A stretch of DNA of 64,000 nt, from assembly GCF_001613005.1 (NCBI RefSeq), contig NZ_BDBN01000006.1:161763-225762 (forward strand), read 5' to 3'. The position numbers were made by a program, and so were the translations under genes. The stretch's first letter is position 1, and each line of letters begins with the position of its first letter. Positions 23,086 to 32,240 of the stretch are shown piece after piece. The notes beneath the pieces are model-generated. The model worked only from the letters and a program-made list of their open reading frames with translations. It was not told where the DNA came from and searched no databases. Source of the stretch: Nocardia nova NBRC 15556. Its GTDB lineage: Bacteria; Actinomycetota; Actinomycetes; Mycobacteriales; Mycobacteriaceae.

Positions 23086-23840
23086 GGATGATCGCCGCGG
23101 ATTCGGCGGTGATGTTCCGCCGGTGCGCCCGGCACACCCTGCGCAGTCCGGACACGCTGATCATCTCGCTGCTCATGCCGATCCTGGTGATGCTGCTGTT
23201 CACCTACGTCTTCGGCGGCGCGATCGACGTCGGTGGTTCCTACCTCGACTACGTCGTGCCCGGAATCATGCTGTTGTGTACGGGTTTCGGTGCGTCGATC
23301 ACCGCGACCGCGGTCTCGGCCGATATGACCCGGGGCAGTATCGACCGATTCCGGACGCTGCCGATGTTCAGGCAGGCGATCCTGGCCGGACACGTCGGGG
23401 AGGGGGTGGCGCGCAATCTCGCCGCCATCGCGATCGCGGTGACCGTGGCCGTCCTACTCGGCTATCGCCCGCGGGCGGACGTACTCGGCTGGCTGGGGGC
23501 GCTGGCCATGATCGTGCTGTTCGTGGTGGCGATCTGCTGGATCGCGGTCGCGCTCGGGCTGGTGGCGAAGAATCCCGAGGCGGCCGGCGGGATGACCTAC
23601 GCGATCATGTTCATTCCCTACATCAGCAGCGCGTTCGTGCAGACCTCCACCATGCCCGCCTGGCTGCGCGGCTTCGCCGCCTACCAGCCCGCCACGCCCG
23701 TGGTGGATACCGTGCGCGGTCTGCTGAATTCGAGCGGAACCGGCGCAAGCGCGGCACTGGCCCTGGTCTGGTGTGCGGGGCTCGGGGTGCTCGGTTTCGG
23801 CGCGGCGAGCGCGGTGTTCGATCGGCTCTCCCGGCGATAG
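23082..23840 (+). CDS. ABC-2 type transporter permease (DrrB-like)
   Basis: A 252-residue membrane protein with six hydrophobic segments, ABC-2 family. The block LRSPDTLIISLLMPILVMLL near the N-terminus and GSIDRFRTLPMFRQAILAG in the cytoplasmic loop are typical of daunorubicin-resistance DrrB-like exporters. The start is GTG 23082 overlapping the GT1 stop, or ATG 23088. No ATPase partner is encoded next to it. Co-transcription with the GT1 gene suggests export of the glycosylated product; the cognate ATPase must be elsewhere. Confidence 0.86.
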   Translation: MRMIAADSAVMFRRCARHTLRSPDTLIISLLMPILVMLLFTYVFGGAIDVGGSYLDYVVPGIMLLCTGFGASITATAVSADMTRGSIDRFRTLPMFRQAILAGHVGEGVARNLAAIAIAVTVAVLLGYRPRADVLGWLGALAMIVLFVVAICWIAVALGLVAKNPEAAGGMTYAIMFIPYISSAFVQTSTMPAWLRGFAAYQPATPVVDTVRGLLNSSGTGASAALALVWCAGLGVLGFGAASAVFDRLSRR

Positions 23841-23854
23841 CGGACCACGACGTC

Positions 23855-24457
23855 TCACCGCCGCGGCGGCGCGGTCAGATCGAGCTGGGCACCCGCGGTG
23901 GCGTCCAGGGTCGCCATGCACATCCGTAACACTTCGTCACGCGAAATGCGCTGATGGGCAAGCCATTCGATGGCGACCTCGCGAATGAAGGCGATCCATC
24001 CGCTCAGCGCCGCGGCCGCCACCTCTCGGGTGTGCCCCGTGGCGCCACACGCGTCGAGGACGCGCTCGCACAGGGCATTCAGGTCCTCGACCACCGGTCC
24101 ACGCACCGCCGGATCGGTGGCCGGCGTGGTGCGGTTGGCGATGAGAACCAGCGGAACGTGGGCGCGATAGAAATCCAGATGCGCCACCAGGCTCCGATAG
24201 ACGGCGGTGCGAACCGGCTCCTCGGGGTCGATGCGCAGTTCGGCGAGCAGTCGATCGTGAGCGCGCTTCCAGATGGCCGCGAAGAACTCGCCCTTGGTGG
24301 GGAAGTAGTGGTACATCAGGGCGCGGGAGGCGCCGGCGTGGGCGGCGATGTCCTCCATCGCGACCTCGTCGAACGAGCGTTCGCCGAACAATCGCGCGCC
24401 CACATCCATCAATTCGTCGCGGCGCTGCTCGGGGGTGAGGCGGCGTCGGCTCGGCAT
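23855..24457 (-). CDS. TetR/AcrR family transcriptional regulator
   Basis: A 200-residue TetR protein. The helix-turn-helix MEDIAAHAGASRALMYHYF with PTKGEFFAAIW lies at residues ~35-65. It converges on the permease gene and is divergent from the DUF4345-like gene, so the latter or its own promoter is the probable target. The gap has an imperfect dyad at 24516-24539. Ligand unknown. Confidence 0.87.
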   Translation of the reverse strand: MPSRRRLTPEQRRDELMDVGARLFGERSFDEVAMEDIAAHAGASRALMYHYFPTKGEFFAAIWKRAHDRLLAELRIDPEEPVRTAVYRSLVAHLDFYRAHVPLVLIANRTTPATDPAVRGPVVEDLNALCERVLDACGATGHTREVAAAALSGWIAFIREVAIEWLAHQRISRDEVLRMCMATLDATAGAQLDLTAPPRR

Positions 24458-24481
24458 CTGCTCATCGTAGGCGTGCGGTGG

Positions 24482-24511
24482 TTGACGTGAGCGGCGGCAG
24501 CGGCCTACCGT
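24482..24511 (+). promoter_or_regulatory. Candidate promoter for the DUF4345-like gene
   Basis: TTGACG (24482-24487), 18 bases, then TACCGT (24506-24511). An imperfect dyad (CTTATT...AATAGG, 24516-24539) follows directly, a place where the divergent TetR protein could bind. Confidence 0.4.
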
Positions 24512-24546
24512 GGAGCTTATTCAACAACCGTCTAATAGGGGTCGGC

Positions 24547-25002
24547 ATGCGACGAGTGCTGCAGATCTGGCTACTGGTGTTCGGGCTGGTGTGTGCGGGA
24601 ATCGCGTTGGCGCACTTGTTCTTCGGTACCGCCAGCGTCATCGGCGCGGGACCGGTGAACGCCACCATCGATTCCGATATGCGCTTCTACGCGGTCGTGT
24701 TCGGCGCTTACGGACTGGCCGTGGCGTGGTGTGCGCGCGATGTGGAGCACCGAGGGCCGGCGATCAACGCGCTCGGCGCCGTGTTCTTCGCCGGCGGAAT
24801 CGCCCGGCTGCTGGCATGGGTGGTGAGCGGGGAACCCAATTGGTTCTACGTGCTCATGACGCCGGTGGAACTGCTGATTCCGGTCCTGAACTGCTTCCTG
24901 GTGCGGGCGGTGTGCGTCGACCGTGCGCCCCGCGACGGCAGTGCATCCGGCGTCGGCATCCTCGGCACAGCGCCCGCGCTGCGGCAGGGACGGATCGGAT
25001 AG
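24547..25002 (+). CDS. DUF4345-like small membrane protein
   Basis: A 151-residue protein with four hydrophobic segments: LQIWLLVFGLVCAGIALAHL, FYAVVFGAYGLAVAW, ALGAVFFAGGIARLLAWVV and LMTPVELLIPVLNCFLVR. This matches the DUF4345 layout as I remember it; function is unknown for the family. The ATG at 24547 follows AGGGGTCGG. It is divergent from a TetR gene that may regulate it. Confidence 0.68.
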   Translation: MRRVLQIWLLVFGLVCAGIALAHLFFGTASVIGAGPVNATIDSDMRFYAVVFGAYGLAVAWCARDVEHRGPAINALGAVFFAGGIARLLAWVVSGEPNWFYVLMTPVELLIPVLNCFLVRAVCVDRAPRDGSASGVGILGTAPALRQGRIG

Positions 25003-25022
25003 CGTGCGGCGGCTCGCGCGGC

Positions 25023-25577
25023 TCAGTGCGTGCTGCGATTGTCGCCCGCGAGACGGCCTCGCCTGATCAACGCCCGTTTGGCGCCCGGCGCGATCGGCGG
25101 CAGCGGTGCTTCCGAATCCCGTTCCGGCTCAGCGGGATTGGGCCGGACGAACAGGGTGACCGAGGCGGCCGGACTGAATCCGCTGCGGGTCATCAGGGTG
25201 GCCGAGGCGGTATTGCTCTGCTCCACGTCGGTCACGATGCGGCGCGCTCCCCGCGCGAACAACGCTTCCGAACAGATATCCACCAGTCGCCGCGCCAGCC
25301 CGCGCCCCTGCATATCCGGCGCCACCGCGACCCACTCCAGATATCCCCAGTCGTCCCGCAATTCGAATTCCATGGACCCGAGCACGAATCCCACCACCCG
25401 ATCCGAATCCAATGCCACCCAGCACGCGTTGTCCGCCGAATCCAAATGTTCGGCCACCGACGTCAACGACCACGAGGTGTAGGGCTTGACGCTGGTGTCG
25501 AACACTTCGTGACCCAGATCCAGCACCTGCCGCAAATGCCCCAGACCCATGGGCACGATCACCGCATCGCCATCCAT
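25023..25577 (-). CDS. GNAT family N-acetyltransferase
   Basis: A 184-residue acetyltransferase, RimI-like in layout. The acetyl-CoA motif is VAVAPDMQGRGLARRLVDIC (the Q/RxxGxG/A signature), preceded by WGYLEWVAV and followed by QSNTASATLMTRSGF. Target unknown; a peptide N-terminus or small amine is typical. Start ATG 25577 is used because upstream codons look non-coding. It converges with the DUF4345-like gene 20 bp away. Confidence 0.83.
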   Translation of the reverse strand: MDGDAVIVPMGLGHLRQVLDLGHEVFDTSVKPYTSWSLTSVAEHLDSADNACWVALDSDRVVGFVLGSMEFELRDDWGYLEWVAVAPDMQGRGLARRLVDICSEALFARGARRIVTDVEQSNTASATLMTRSGFSPAASVTLFVRPNPAEPERDSEAPLPPIAPGAKRALIRRGRLAGDNRSTH

Positions 25578-25702
25578 CCGCCCAGTTTGCCAGAGGTGTG
25601 CCGACCGTCGGGCGTTGTGGATTCCGCCGGTGGGGCGCGTCGCGCCGCGCATGCGTGACGCGCCGCGAGTCGGCGGGCATGGACCCGCCGACGTTCCTGC
25701 GA

Positions 25703-26386
25703 TCAGCCGTTGGGCTGATTCGGAGCACCGTCCATCGGCGGTGCCATCCCGGGTCCGCCGCCCTGTCCGGGCGCCGCGCCTCCCGGTCCGGGACCGTTCT
25801 GCCCCGGATCGCCGCCCTGCGCCATTCCGCCGAAGCGGCCCGACCGTCCGGTGCGACCACCCATCTGCCCGGATTCGGTGCCGCTCGTGATCGCGGTCGC
25901 GGTGGCGGCCCCGTTCGCCTCCGTGCCCTGAATGCGCACGGTGTCACCGACTTTCACCGCCGAATGCTGGGTGCTGCCGGAAATCGTGTAGGTCTGGGTG
26001 AAGTTGTCGGCGCTCTCGGCGGTGATCGAGGTGTCCGATACCGCGGTCACCGTGCCCGTCTGAGTGATCTCGGTGGTGTAGCCGCCGTTGCCGTCGCTGA
26101 TCACGAACTGGCCGTGCAGGCTCTGGCCGGTCATGCCCATACCGCCCGGGCCCGCGGTGTTGTGCCCGCCGCCCCAGCTGGTCCCGGCCCCGCCCGGACC
26201 ACCGTGCGCACTGCCATCGGAATGTGTGGCCGCGTAGACGACGCCGCCCCCGGCCGCCGCGATCACCGCGGCGATACCGACCGCGGCCAGCGACTTCTTC
26301 GTCGACCAGGTGGCGGCCGGCCGGGTCTGCGGCGCGCCCCAGGTGTGTTCCGGCTCGGCCGGAGGCTGTGGGGTGGGCTCGGTCAT
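25703..26386 (-). CDS. Membrane-anchored Gly-rich protein with DUF5666-like domain
   Basis: A 227-residue protein with a short cytoplasmic N-terminus, one membrane segment (KSLAAVGIAAVIAAAGGGVV, residues ~31-50), then an extracellular part. The middle, GTVTAVSDTSITAESADN to KVGDTVRIQG, is a beta-rich DUF5666-like fold. The last ~50 residues are Gly/Pro/Met-rich and low complexity. It is divergent from the response-regulator gene, so it is a likely target of that system. The function is unknown; envelope localisation is clear. Confidence 0.72.
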   Translation of the reverse strand: MTEPTPQPPAEPEHTWGAPQTRPAATWSTKKSLAAVGIAAVIAAAGGGVVYAATHSDGSAHGGPGGAGTSWGGGHNTAGPGGMGMTGQSLHGQFVISDGNGGYTTEITQTGTVTAVSDTSITAESADNFTQTYTISGSTQHSAVKVGDTVRIQGTEANGAATATAITSGTESGQMGGRTGRSGRFGGMAQGGDPGQNGPGPGGAAPGQGGGPGMAPPMDGAPNQPNG

Positions 26387-26589
26387 CGCGTACTCCTTGT
26401 CGTCGAATGCGATCGCGGGCCGTCGATGCCGCGATCGCGTTGCTCGGTCAACCCTGCGGTGCGAAGCTGGGTCTGCGCTGTGGACTCGTTCGGTACCCGC
26501 TGTGGTGAACGCGCCGCGACCGCCGCACTCACAGCCGACCCCCAGACACGGCACAGCGGACACCTAGCCGCCGTTCCCAGACTGGGGTC

Positions 26590-27330
26590 ATGACCACCAC
26601 GAACACTCCGGCCGAGCGCGTCGTGATGCGCCGCGCGGACGGCAGCCCCGTGACCGTCCTCGTCGTCGACGACGAACCGGTGCTCGCGGAAATGGTGTCG
26701 ATGGCGTTGCGCTACGAAGGGTGGCAGGTCGTCACCGCCGCCGACGGCCGCACCGCGGTCACCGCGGCCCGCGAGAACCGCCCCGACGTGGTGGTTCTCG
26801 ACGTGATGCTGCCGGATATGACCGGGCTCGAGGTGCTCGCGAAGCTGCGCCGCGATCTGCCGTATCTGCCGGTGCTGCTGCTGACCGCGAAGGATTCGGT
26901 CGAGGATCGCATCGCCGGGCTCACCGCCGGCGGCGACGACTACGTCACCAAACCGTTCAGCATCGAGGAGGTGGTCCTGCGCCTGCGCGCACTGCTGCGC
27001 CGCACCGGCATCACCACCGTCGACAACGACGCTCAGATCGTGGTGGGCGATCTGATGCTCGACGAGGACAGCCACGAGGTGACGCGCGCGGGCGAGCCGA
27101 TCACGCTGACGTCCACGGAGTTCGAACTGCTGCGCTATTTCATGCGCAATCCCCGTCGCGTGCTGAGCAAGGCGCAGATTCTGGATCGGGTCTGGAGCTA
27201 CGACTTCGGCGGCCGCTCCAACATCGTCGAGCTCTATGTCTCCTATCTGCGCAAGAAGATCGACAGCGGTCGCGAACCGATGATCCACACCCTGCGCGGC
27301 GCCGGATATGTCCTCAAACCCGCCGGCTGA
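26590..27330 (+). CDS. OmpR-family response regulator
   Basis: A 246-residue two-domain regulator. The receiver domain has DDE near residue 25, the phosphorylation site Asp71 in VVLDVMLPD and Lys in YVTKPFS. The C-terminal winged helix has LTSTEFELLRYFMRNPRRVL and ends GRSNIVELYVSYLRKKI, GAGYVLKP. It overlaps the sensor kinase start by 23 bp and is divergent from the DUF5666-like gene. The kinase and the GT39 glycosyltransferase follow on the same strand, so it probably responds to an envelope signal. Confidence 0.92.
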   Translation: MTTTNTPAERVVMRRADGSPVTVLVVDDEPVLAEMVSMALRYEGWQVVTAADGRTAVTAARENRPDVVVLDVMLPDMTGLEVLAKLRRDLPYLPVLLLTAKDSVEDRIAGLTAGGDDYVTKPFSIEEVVLRLRALLRRTGITTVDNDAQIVVGDLMLDEDSHEVTRAGEPITLTSTEFELLRYFMRNPRRVLSKAQILDRVWSYDFGGRSNIVELYVSYLRKKIDSGREPMIHTLRGAGYVLKPAG

Positions 27331-28900
27331 GGCCCTGGCGAGCGAGCCGCGGTCTCGCCGTTGGTGGTCGGCGCGTGGTTGGTCGCTGCGCGCGCGACTG
27401 CTGGTCGGACAGTTGCTGTTGCTGGTGGTCGTGGTCGTGGGTATCGGCGCCGCAACGGAATTCGCGCTGCAGCAGTTTCTCGTGCATCAGCTCGACACCG
27501 AGTTGGTCGATGTGCAGAAGCGTTCCCTCGGCGAGGCCGGCGGTGGGCCAAGTCTCGGGCCGCCACCCGGCGATCCGGACCACGGCTATCGGCCGCCGCC
27601 GAACCACGGCGGTCCCGGGCCGGATTTCCTGGACCGGCGCGGCATTCAAGCCGATACCGTCGGCGCCAGTATCGACGGCGCCGACGTCACCGCCGCCAAG
27701 ATCGATGCCGACGGGACCCAGACCAGTTTGTCCGCGGCCGCCCGGCAGCAGTTGGCCCGGGTGGCGTCGGACGGCGATCCGGTGACCGTCGACCTCGACG
27801 GGCAGGGCTCCTATCGCGTGGTCGCGAATTCGACCTGGTCGGGTGCCACGGTGGTGACCGGTATGCCGTTGACCGCGGTTCGCGCCACGCTGATGCGGGT
27901 CCTGCTGATCCTGGTGGTGGTCACCGCAGTGGTGCTCGTCGTCGCGATCACCGTGGGCATCTGGGTGATCCGCCGCGCGCTGGCACCGCTGGACCGAGTG
28001 GCCGCCACGGCCTCCCGGGTGGCCGATCTGCAGCTCGATCGCGGCGAAGTGGCGTTACCGGTGCGGGTTCCGGCCGACGACGCCGATCCGCGTACCGAGG
28101 TCGGACAGCTCGGTTCCGCGGTCAACCGCATGCTCGATCACATCGACAGCGCGCTGTCGGCCCGCCATGCCAGTGAGACGCGGGTGCGGCAGTTCCTCGC
28201 CGACGCCAGTCACGAACTGCGCACCCCGCTGGCCGCGATTCGCGGCTATGCCGAACTGGCCCAACGGAAACGGGCCGAGGTGCCCGGCGACGTCGCCAAC
28301 GCGATGAACCGAGTGGATTCGGAATCGCGGCGGATGACGGCGCTGGTCGAGGACATGCTGCTGCTGGCCCGGCTCGATTCCGGGCGCGGCCTCGAACACG
28401 AGCCGGTGGATCTGACCCGGTTGACCGTCGACGCCGTCAGCGACGCCCACATCGCGGGCCCGGACCACCGGTGGAATCTGGATCTGCCCGGCGAACCGGT
28501 CGTCGTCACCGGTGATGCGGCGCGACTGCACCAGGTGCTGGCCAACCTGCTCGCCAACGCGCGGGTGCATACGGGCCCCGGCACCACGGTCACGGTCTCG
28601 CTGGAACGCGACGGCGCCGGCCGCGCGATCTGGCAGGTCGCCGACAACGGTCCCGGTATTCCCGCCGCACTGCAGCCGGAAGTGTTCGAACGCTTCGCGC
28701 GCGGCGATTCCTCGCGCTCGCGGCGGGCCGGAAGCAGCGGTCTGGGGCTGGCGATCGTCGCGGCGGTGGTGAAATCACACGGCGGCGCGATCAGCCTCGA
28801 CAGTGCACCAGGACATACCGTTTTCACCGTCCGGCTGCCGGAGGAGACCTCACAGCGGGCACACAGCGAAGCCCAAGGCAGCAACCACCTCGGTCGATGA
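27308..28900 (+). CDS. Two-component sensor histidine kinase
   Basis: A 530-residue kinase with two membrane segments (residues ~31-52 and ~197-220) enclosing a Pro/Gly-rich extracellular sensor domain of about 140 residues. HAMP follows, then the H-box FLADASHELRTPLAAIRGYA with His302, and the ATPase core NLLANARVHT (N box), VADNGPGIP and GSSGLGLAI. It autophosphorylates and passes phosphate to the regulator encoded just upstream. The ligand is unknown. Confidence 0.9.
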   Translation: MSSNPPAEALASEPRSRRWWSARGWSLRARLLVGQLLLLVVVVVGIGAATEFALQQFLVHQLDTELVDVQKRSLGEAGGGPSLGPPPGDPDHGYRPPPNHGGPGPDFLDRRGIQADTVGASIDGADVTAAKIDADGTQTSLSAAARQQLARVASDGDPVTVDLDGQGSYRVVANSTWSGATVVTGMPLTAVRATLMRVLLILVVVTAVVLVVAITVGIWVIRRALAPLDRVAATASRVADLQLDRGEVALPVRVPADDADPRTEVGQLGSAVNRMLDHIDSALSARHASETRVRQFLADASHELRTPLAAIRGYAELAQRKRAEVPGDVANAMNRVDSESRRMTALVEDMLLLARLDSGRGLEHEPVDLTRLTVDAVSDAHIAGPDHRWNLDLPGEPVVVTGDAARLHQVLANLLANARVHTGPGTTVTVSLERDGAGRAIWQVADNGPGIPAALQPEVFERFARGDSSRSRRAGSSGLGLAIVAAVVKSHGGAISLDSAPGHTVFTVRLPEETSQRAHSEAQGSNHLGR

Positions 28901-28910
28901 CGATCGACAT

Positions 28911-30800
28911 ATGACGACGACTGTGCTGGAAACGCCCCCGGTCGCGGTGACCGAACCGCCGCCGCCGCGGACCGCGAGCCCGCGGTGGCGGCAGCTGTCG
29001 CTGGTGGCGCTGCTGGCGGCCACCGCGCTGCTGTACGTGTGGGACCTGGGTGCCGCCGGCTGGGCCAACGAGTTCTACGCCGCCGCCGTACAGGCCGGAT
29101 CGCAGAGCTGGAAGGCGATGCTGTTCGGATCCAGCGACGCCGCCGACGCGATCACCGTGGACAAGACGCCCGGCGCGCTGTGGGTCATGGATATATCCGC
29201 GCGGATCTTCGGCCTCAACTCGTGGAGTCTGCTGGTGCCGCAGGCGCTCGAGGGCGTCGCCGCCGTCGCCGTGCTGTACGCCGCGGTGCGCCGGGTCGCC
29301 GGGCACTGGCCGGGAGTTCTCGCCGGTGCCGTTCTGGCGCTCACACCGGCCGCGGCGCTGATGTTCCGCTTCGACAATCCGGATGCCCTGCTCGTGCTGT
29401 TGCTGACCGCCGCCGCCTACTGCGTGCTGCGATCCGTCGAAAAGGACAGCGCCGCGTGGTGGTTGCCGCTGGCCGGGGTGGCCGTCGGATTCGGATTCCT
29501 GGCGAAGATGATGCAGTCGTTCATCGTGCTGCCGATTTTCGCGGTGGTGTATCTGCTTGCGGCCCATGTTACTTGGAGAACGAGGATTGTCCGCGCGGTG
29601 GCGGCTGTGCTCGCGATGGTGGTGTCCGCGGGCTGGTATCTGGCCGTGGTCGCGCTCTGGCCCGCCTCCTCGCGGCCCTTCATCGGCGGCTCACAGCACA
29701 ACAGCGTGCTCGAATTGGCGTTGGGCTACAACGGTTTCGGGCGGCTCACCGGTGACGAGGTGGGCGGTCTGGGCAATATGAACTACGACGTCGGCTGGGC
29801 GCGGCTGTTCGGCTCCGAGATGGGTGGTCAGATCTCCTGGCTGATCCCGGCGGCGCTGATCATCGGCGTCGCCGGTCTCTGGCTCACTCGTCGCGCGCCC
29901 CGCACCGATCCGACGCGGGCAGCGCTGGTGCTGTGGCTGGGCTGGCTGATACTCACCGGCGGAATCTTCAGCTTCGCGAGCGGCATCCTGCACCCCTACT
30001 ACACGGTGGCGCTGGCTCCGGCCACTGCGGGCAGTCTGGCGATCGGCGCCTGGCAATTGTGGTTGCGGCGCAACGACCTTCGAGCCGCGGCGGTGCTGTC
30101 GGGCACGCTGGTGGTGACCACCGTTCTCGCCTGCCTCCTGCTCGCGCGCACCAGCGATTGGAATCCGTGGCTGCGGCCCGTCGTCGCGGTGGTGGGTGTG
30201 GGTGCCGCGGCACTGCTGCTGGTGGTCTCCCGATTGCCGCGGGCACTGGGTGCGGCGGTGGTGGCCGTGGCGCTGGCCGCCGGCCTGGCGGGGCCGACCG
30301 CCTACGCGTTGGCGACCGCGTCGACTCCGCACACCGGAGCGATTCCGTCCGCCGGCCCGTCCAGCGGGCGCTTCCCAGGCGGGATGCCGCCCGGCGGCGG
30401 TCCCGGCGCGCATGCCGGTGGTCCGATGGGCGGCCTCCTCGGCGGTATTTCCGTCGGCTCGAATCTGTCTGCGGCACTGCGCGACAACGCCGCCGCCTAC
30501 ACCTGGGTAGCGGCCGCGGTCGGCTCCACCAGCGCCGCCGCCTACCAGCGCGCCACCGGCGACCCGGTCATGGCCGTCGGCGGTTTCAACGGCACCGACC
30601 CGTCACCGACCCTGTCCCAGTTCCAGGAGTACGTGGCCCAGCACAAGATCCACTACTTCATCGGCGGTGAAGGTATGGCGGGAATGCGCGGCGCCCCCAG
30701 CGGCGGCAGCCACGAGGCCTCCGACATCGCCCAGTGGGTAGCCGCGAACTTCACCGCCCGAACCATCGACGGAGTGACGGTCTACGACCTGACCAAGTAA
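28911..30800 (+). CDS. GT39-type membrane glycosyltransferase (YkcB-like), copy 1
   Basis: A 629-residue polytopic glycosyltransferase of the ArnT/PMT-like superfamily, close in layout to Bacillus YkcB. About a dozen membrane segments follow WANEFYAAAVQAGSQSWKA and the DKTPGALW motif; RFDNPDALLVLL is the second conserved block. A Gly/Pro-rich linker leads to a C-terminal extracellular domain (AVGGFNGTDPSPTLSQFQEY, HYFIGG). Such enzymes transfer sugar from a polyprenyl-phosphate donor outside the membrane. It lies right behind the two-component system. A paralogue is at 44581-46653 and an island begins at its stop. Confidence 0.86.
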   Translation: MTTTVLETPPVAVTEPPPPRTASPRWRQLSLVALLAATALLYVWDLGAAGWANEFYAAAVQAGSQSWKAMLFGSSDAADAITVDKTPGALWVMDISARIFGLNSWSLLVPQALEGVAAVAVLYAAVRRVAGHWPGVLAGAVLALTPAAALMFRFDNPDALLVLLLTAAAYCVLRSVEKDSAAWWLPLAGVAVGFGFLAKMMQSFIVLPIFAVVYLLAAHVTWRTRIVRAVAAVLAMVVSAGWYLAVVALWPASSRPFIGGSQHNSVLELALGYNGFGRLTGDEVGGLGNMNYDVGWARLFGSEMGGQISWLIPAALIIGVAGLWLTRRAPRTDPTRAALVLWLGWLILTGGIFSFASGILHPYYTVALAPATAGSLAIGAWQLWLRRNDLRAAAVLSGTLVVTTVLACLLLARTSDWNPWLRPVVAVVGVGAAALLLVVSRLPRALGAAVVAVALAAGLAGPTAYALATASTPHTGAIPSAGPSSGRFPGGMPPGGGPGAHAGGPMGGLLGGISVGSNLSAALRDNAAAYTWVAAAVGSTSAAAYQRATGDPVMAVGGFNGTDPSPTLSQFQEYVAQHKIHYFIGGEGMAGMRGAPSGGSHEASDIAQWVAANFTARTIDGVTVYDLTK

Positions 30801-30815
30801 TTTCCGCGTGGATGG

Positions 30816-31106
30816 CGCGATTCGGCCGACCACAACGTCCTCGCAATCGACAATCGCCCAGTGCGCGCCTGTCTCCGCGCCCCATGCGCTCCGCCAAGCG
30901 GCGATCATCTCGCTGGCCTCGGCGAGATCGGCCAAGGTTTTGCAGTGCCAACGCTGAATGTCCGGGTCTGCGTAGACGTCCAGCAGGAGCGGCGCATCGT
31001 CAGCGTCCCACGGCCGCAACGCAGTACCGCCCTCGACATCCACAACGGGCTGTTCTGCACCCGAGAACGATCCCGGCGGCACGGTCGGCGGCGTGAGACT
31101 CGACAT
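30816..31106 (-). pseudogene. Truncated GNAT (RimJ/RimL-like) acetyltransferase
   Basis: About 97 codons of an acetyltransferase N-terminal half. TALRPWDADDAPLLLDVYAD and ADPDIQRWHC, then WAIVDCEDVVVGRIA, are typical RimJ/RimL sequence. After GRIA the similarity ends within 16 bp of the YkcB-like stop, and the frame runs on antisense to that gene. The acetyl-CoA motif is missing, so no activity is expected. The start is intact with GGGAGGG before ATG 31106. It marks the left edge of the island and a past rearrangement. Confidence 0.78.
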
Positions 31107-31191
31107 TTCCCTCCCTTCGAGCTGGATCAGCTACATCATCGTCGCCGTCAATAGCGATCGAGTTCGGCCCGCCGGTACAATTCTTGCCCGA

Positions 31192-31932
31192 GTGGACAGG
31201 ATCGAGTTGTCCATTGACGGCCCGATCCAGCCGGACTACGGGAAGCCGTTGGTTACCGCTGATGGGACAACCGTGCGCACGTCGGAAGCTCCCGAGTTCT
31301 GCAGCGCCTACGTGCCGTTCGATCGGAAGCAGGGATTCGCGATCCGGGTCTTCACAGCAGGTAGCCTTTTCGGGGAACCGCACGTGAACCTGTGCTCGGA
31401 GGCGGCGGAGATCGCCGCTGCGTCAGCGAAACATGTCAGCTCGCGACCGTTGTGGGCGCAATCCGGATACGCGCACATGAACTCGAAGCTCGCCACTTTG
31501 GACCCATGCGAAGTGACAGGTGCCATGCTCGCCGACCACCCCGGCGCTCGCGTCGGTCCGGGACTCGACCCGTGGATTTGCGGTTTCCTACCCGACGCCA
31601 GTGATCCGGACGCCAATTTGGTGGTCGCCTACCTGTTCGCGCCGGATTCGCTCCTCTCGCCGATTGATGAGGACGAACGGGCGTACCGAATCGGAGGCTT
31701 TCCGGCCCACGAGAAGTTCGATATCCCACTACCCGTCGGCTCGCAGCCTGGCGGCTATTGCCAGATGTGGGTCGGCACCGATCCGCGATGGCAGCCGTTG
31801 CCGAAATCCGATCCGCGTAGGTTGGTGGACCGCAACGCCGACATAATCCGAATCATCGATCACGCGGATAGTTGCGGGCGCGCTCAGACCGTCGCAACGG
31901 AACTCGTGAGGCTGTTCAAACAACTTCCGTAG
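31192..31932 (+). CDS. Hypothetical protein, DUF3558-like C-terminal region
   Basis: About 246 residues with eight Cys in pairs spaced like secreted actinobacterial sensor/DUF3558-type proteins: FCSAYVPF, NLCSEAAEIAA, ATLDPCEVTGAML, WICGF, YCQMW and DSCGRAQ. Such proteins normally carry an N-terminal signal or lipobox, and none is visible. It may be the C-terminal remnant of a longer secreted protein, cut when the island formed. GTG 31192 is a possible start 10 bp after TACAAT (31176-31181), and GTG 31093 is an alternative. Function unknown. Confidence 0.5.
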   Translation: MDRIELSIDGPIQPDYGKPLVTADGTTVRTSEAPEFCSAYVPFDRKQGFAIRVFTAGSLFGEPHVNLCSEAAEIAAASAKHVSSRPLWAQSGYAHMNSKLATLDPCEVTGAMLADHPGARVGPGLDPWICGFLPDASDPDANLVVAYLFAPDSLLSPIDEDERAYRIGGFPAHEKFDIPLPVGSQPGGYCQMWVGTDPRWQPLPKSDPRRLVDRNADIIRIIDHADSCGRAQTVATELVRLFKQLP

Positions 31933-32018
31933 CTCCGGCGGATTCGGCCGGCCGGGATAGTCCCGGAGGGAATCGTCCAGTCCGCGGCGCTTCGCTTCGA
32001 CCGACGTTCACATGAGCT

Positions 32019-32231
32019 CTACAGCAGTGACAGCGCCACGACGATGATGACGACGCCGACGAAAAGTAGCCCGCCGGCGTTGCTCAGATATCCGGTCTCG
32101 CTGGGCTTGTTCGCATCGGGATTGTCGTACTTCCACGCTTCGGTCTTCCGCCAAATCTACTCGGGGTAAAGCAAACTCGCGAAGCCGAACAGGATGAAAG
32201 CAACGCCCGCGATGATCATGAACCACTTCAT
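32019..32231 (-). pseudogene. Small two-TM membrane protein (DUF6199-like) with in-frame TAG
   Basis: Seventy codons from ATG 32231 to TAG 32019. The first part, MKWFMIIAGVAFILFGFASL, is a membrane helix; codon 25 (32157-32159) is TAG; the rest, WRKTEAWKYDNPDANKPS and then GGLLFVGVVIIVVALSLL, continues the same frame as a recognisable second half. Both halves match the small DUF6199-type layout (TM, W...W.Y.NP....PS, TM) as I know it. Either a recent nonsense mutation or a sequencing error. It is convergent with the DUF3558-like gene. Confidence 0.6.
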
Positions 32232-32240
32232 GCGCTCAGG

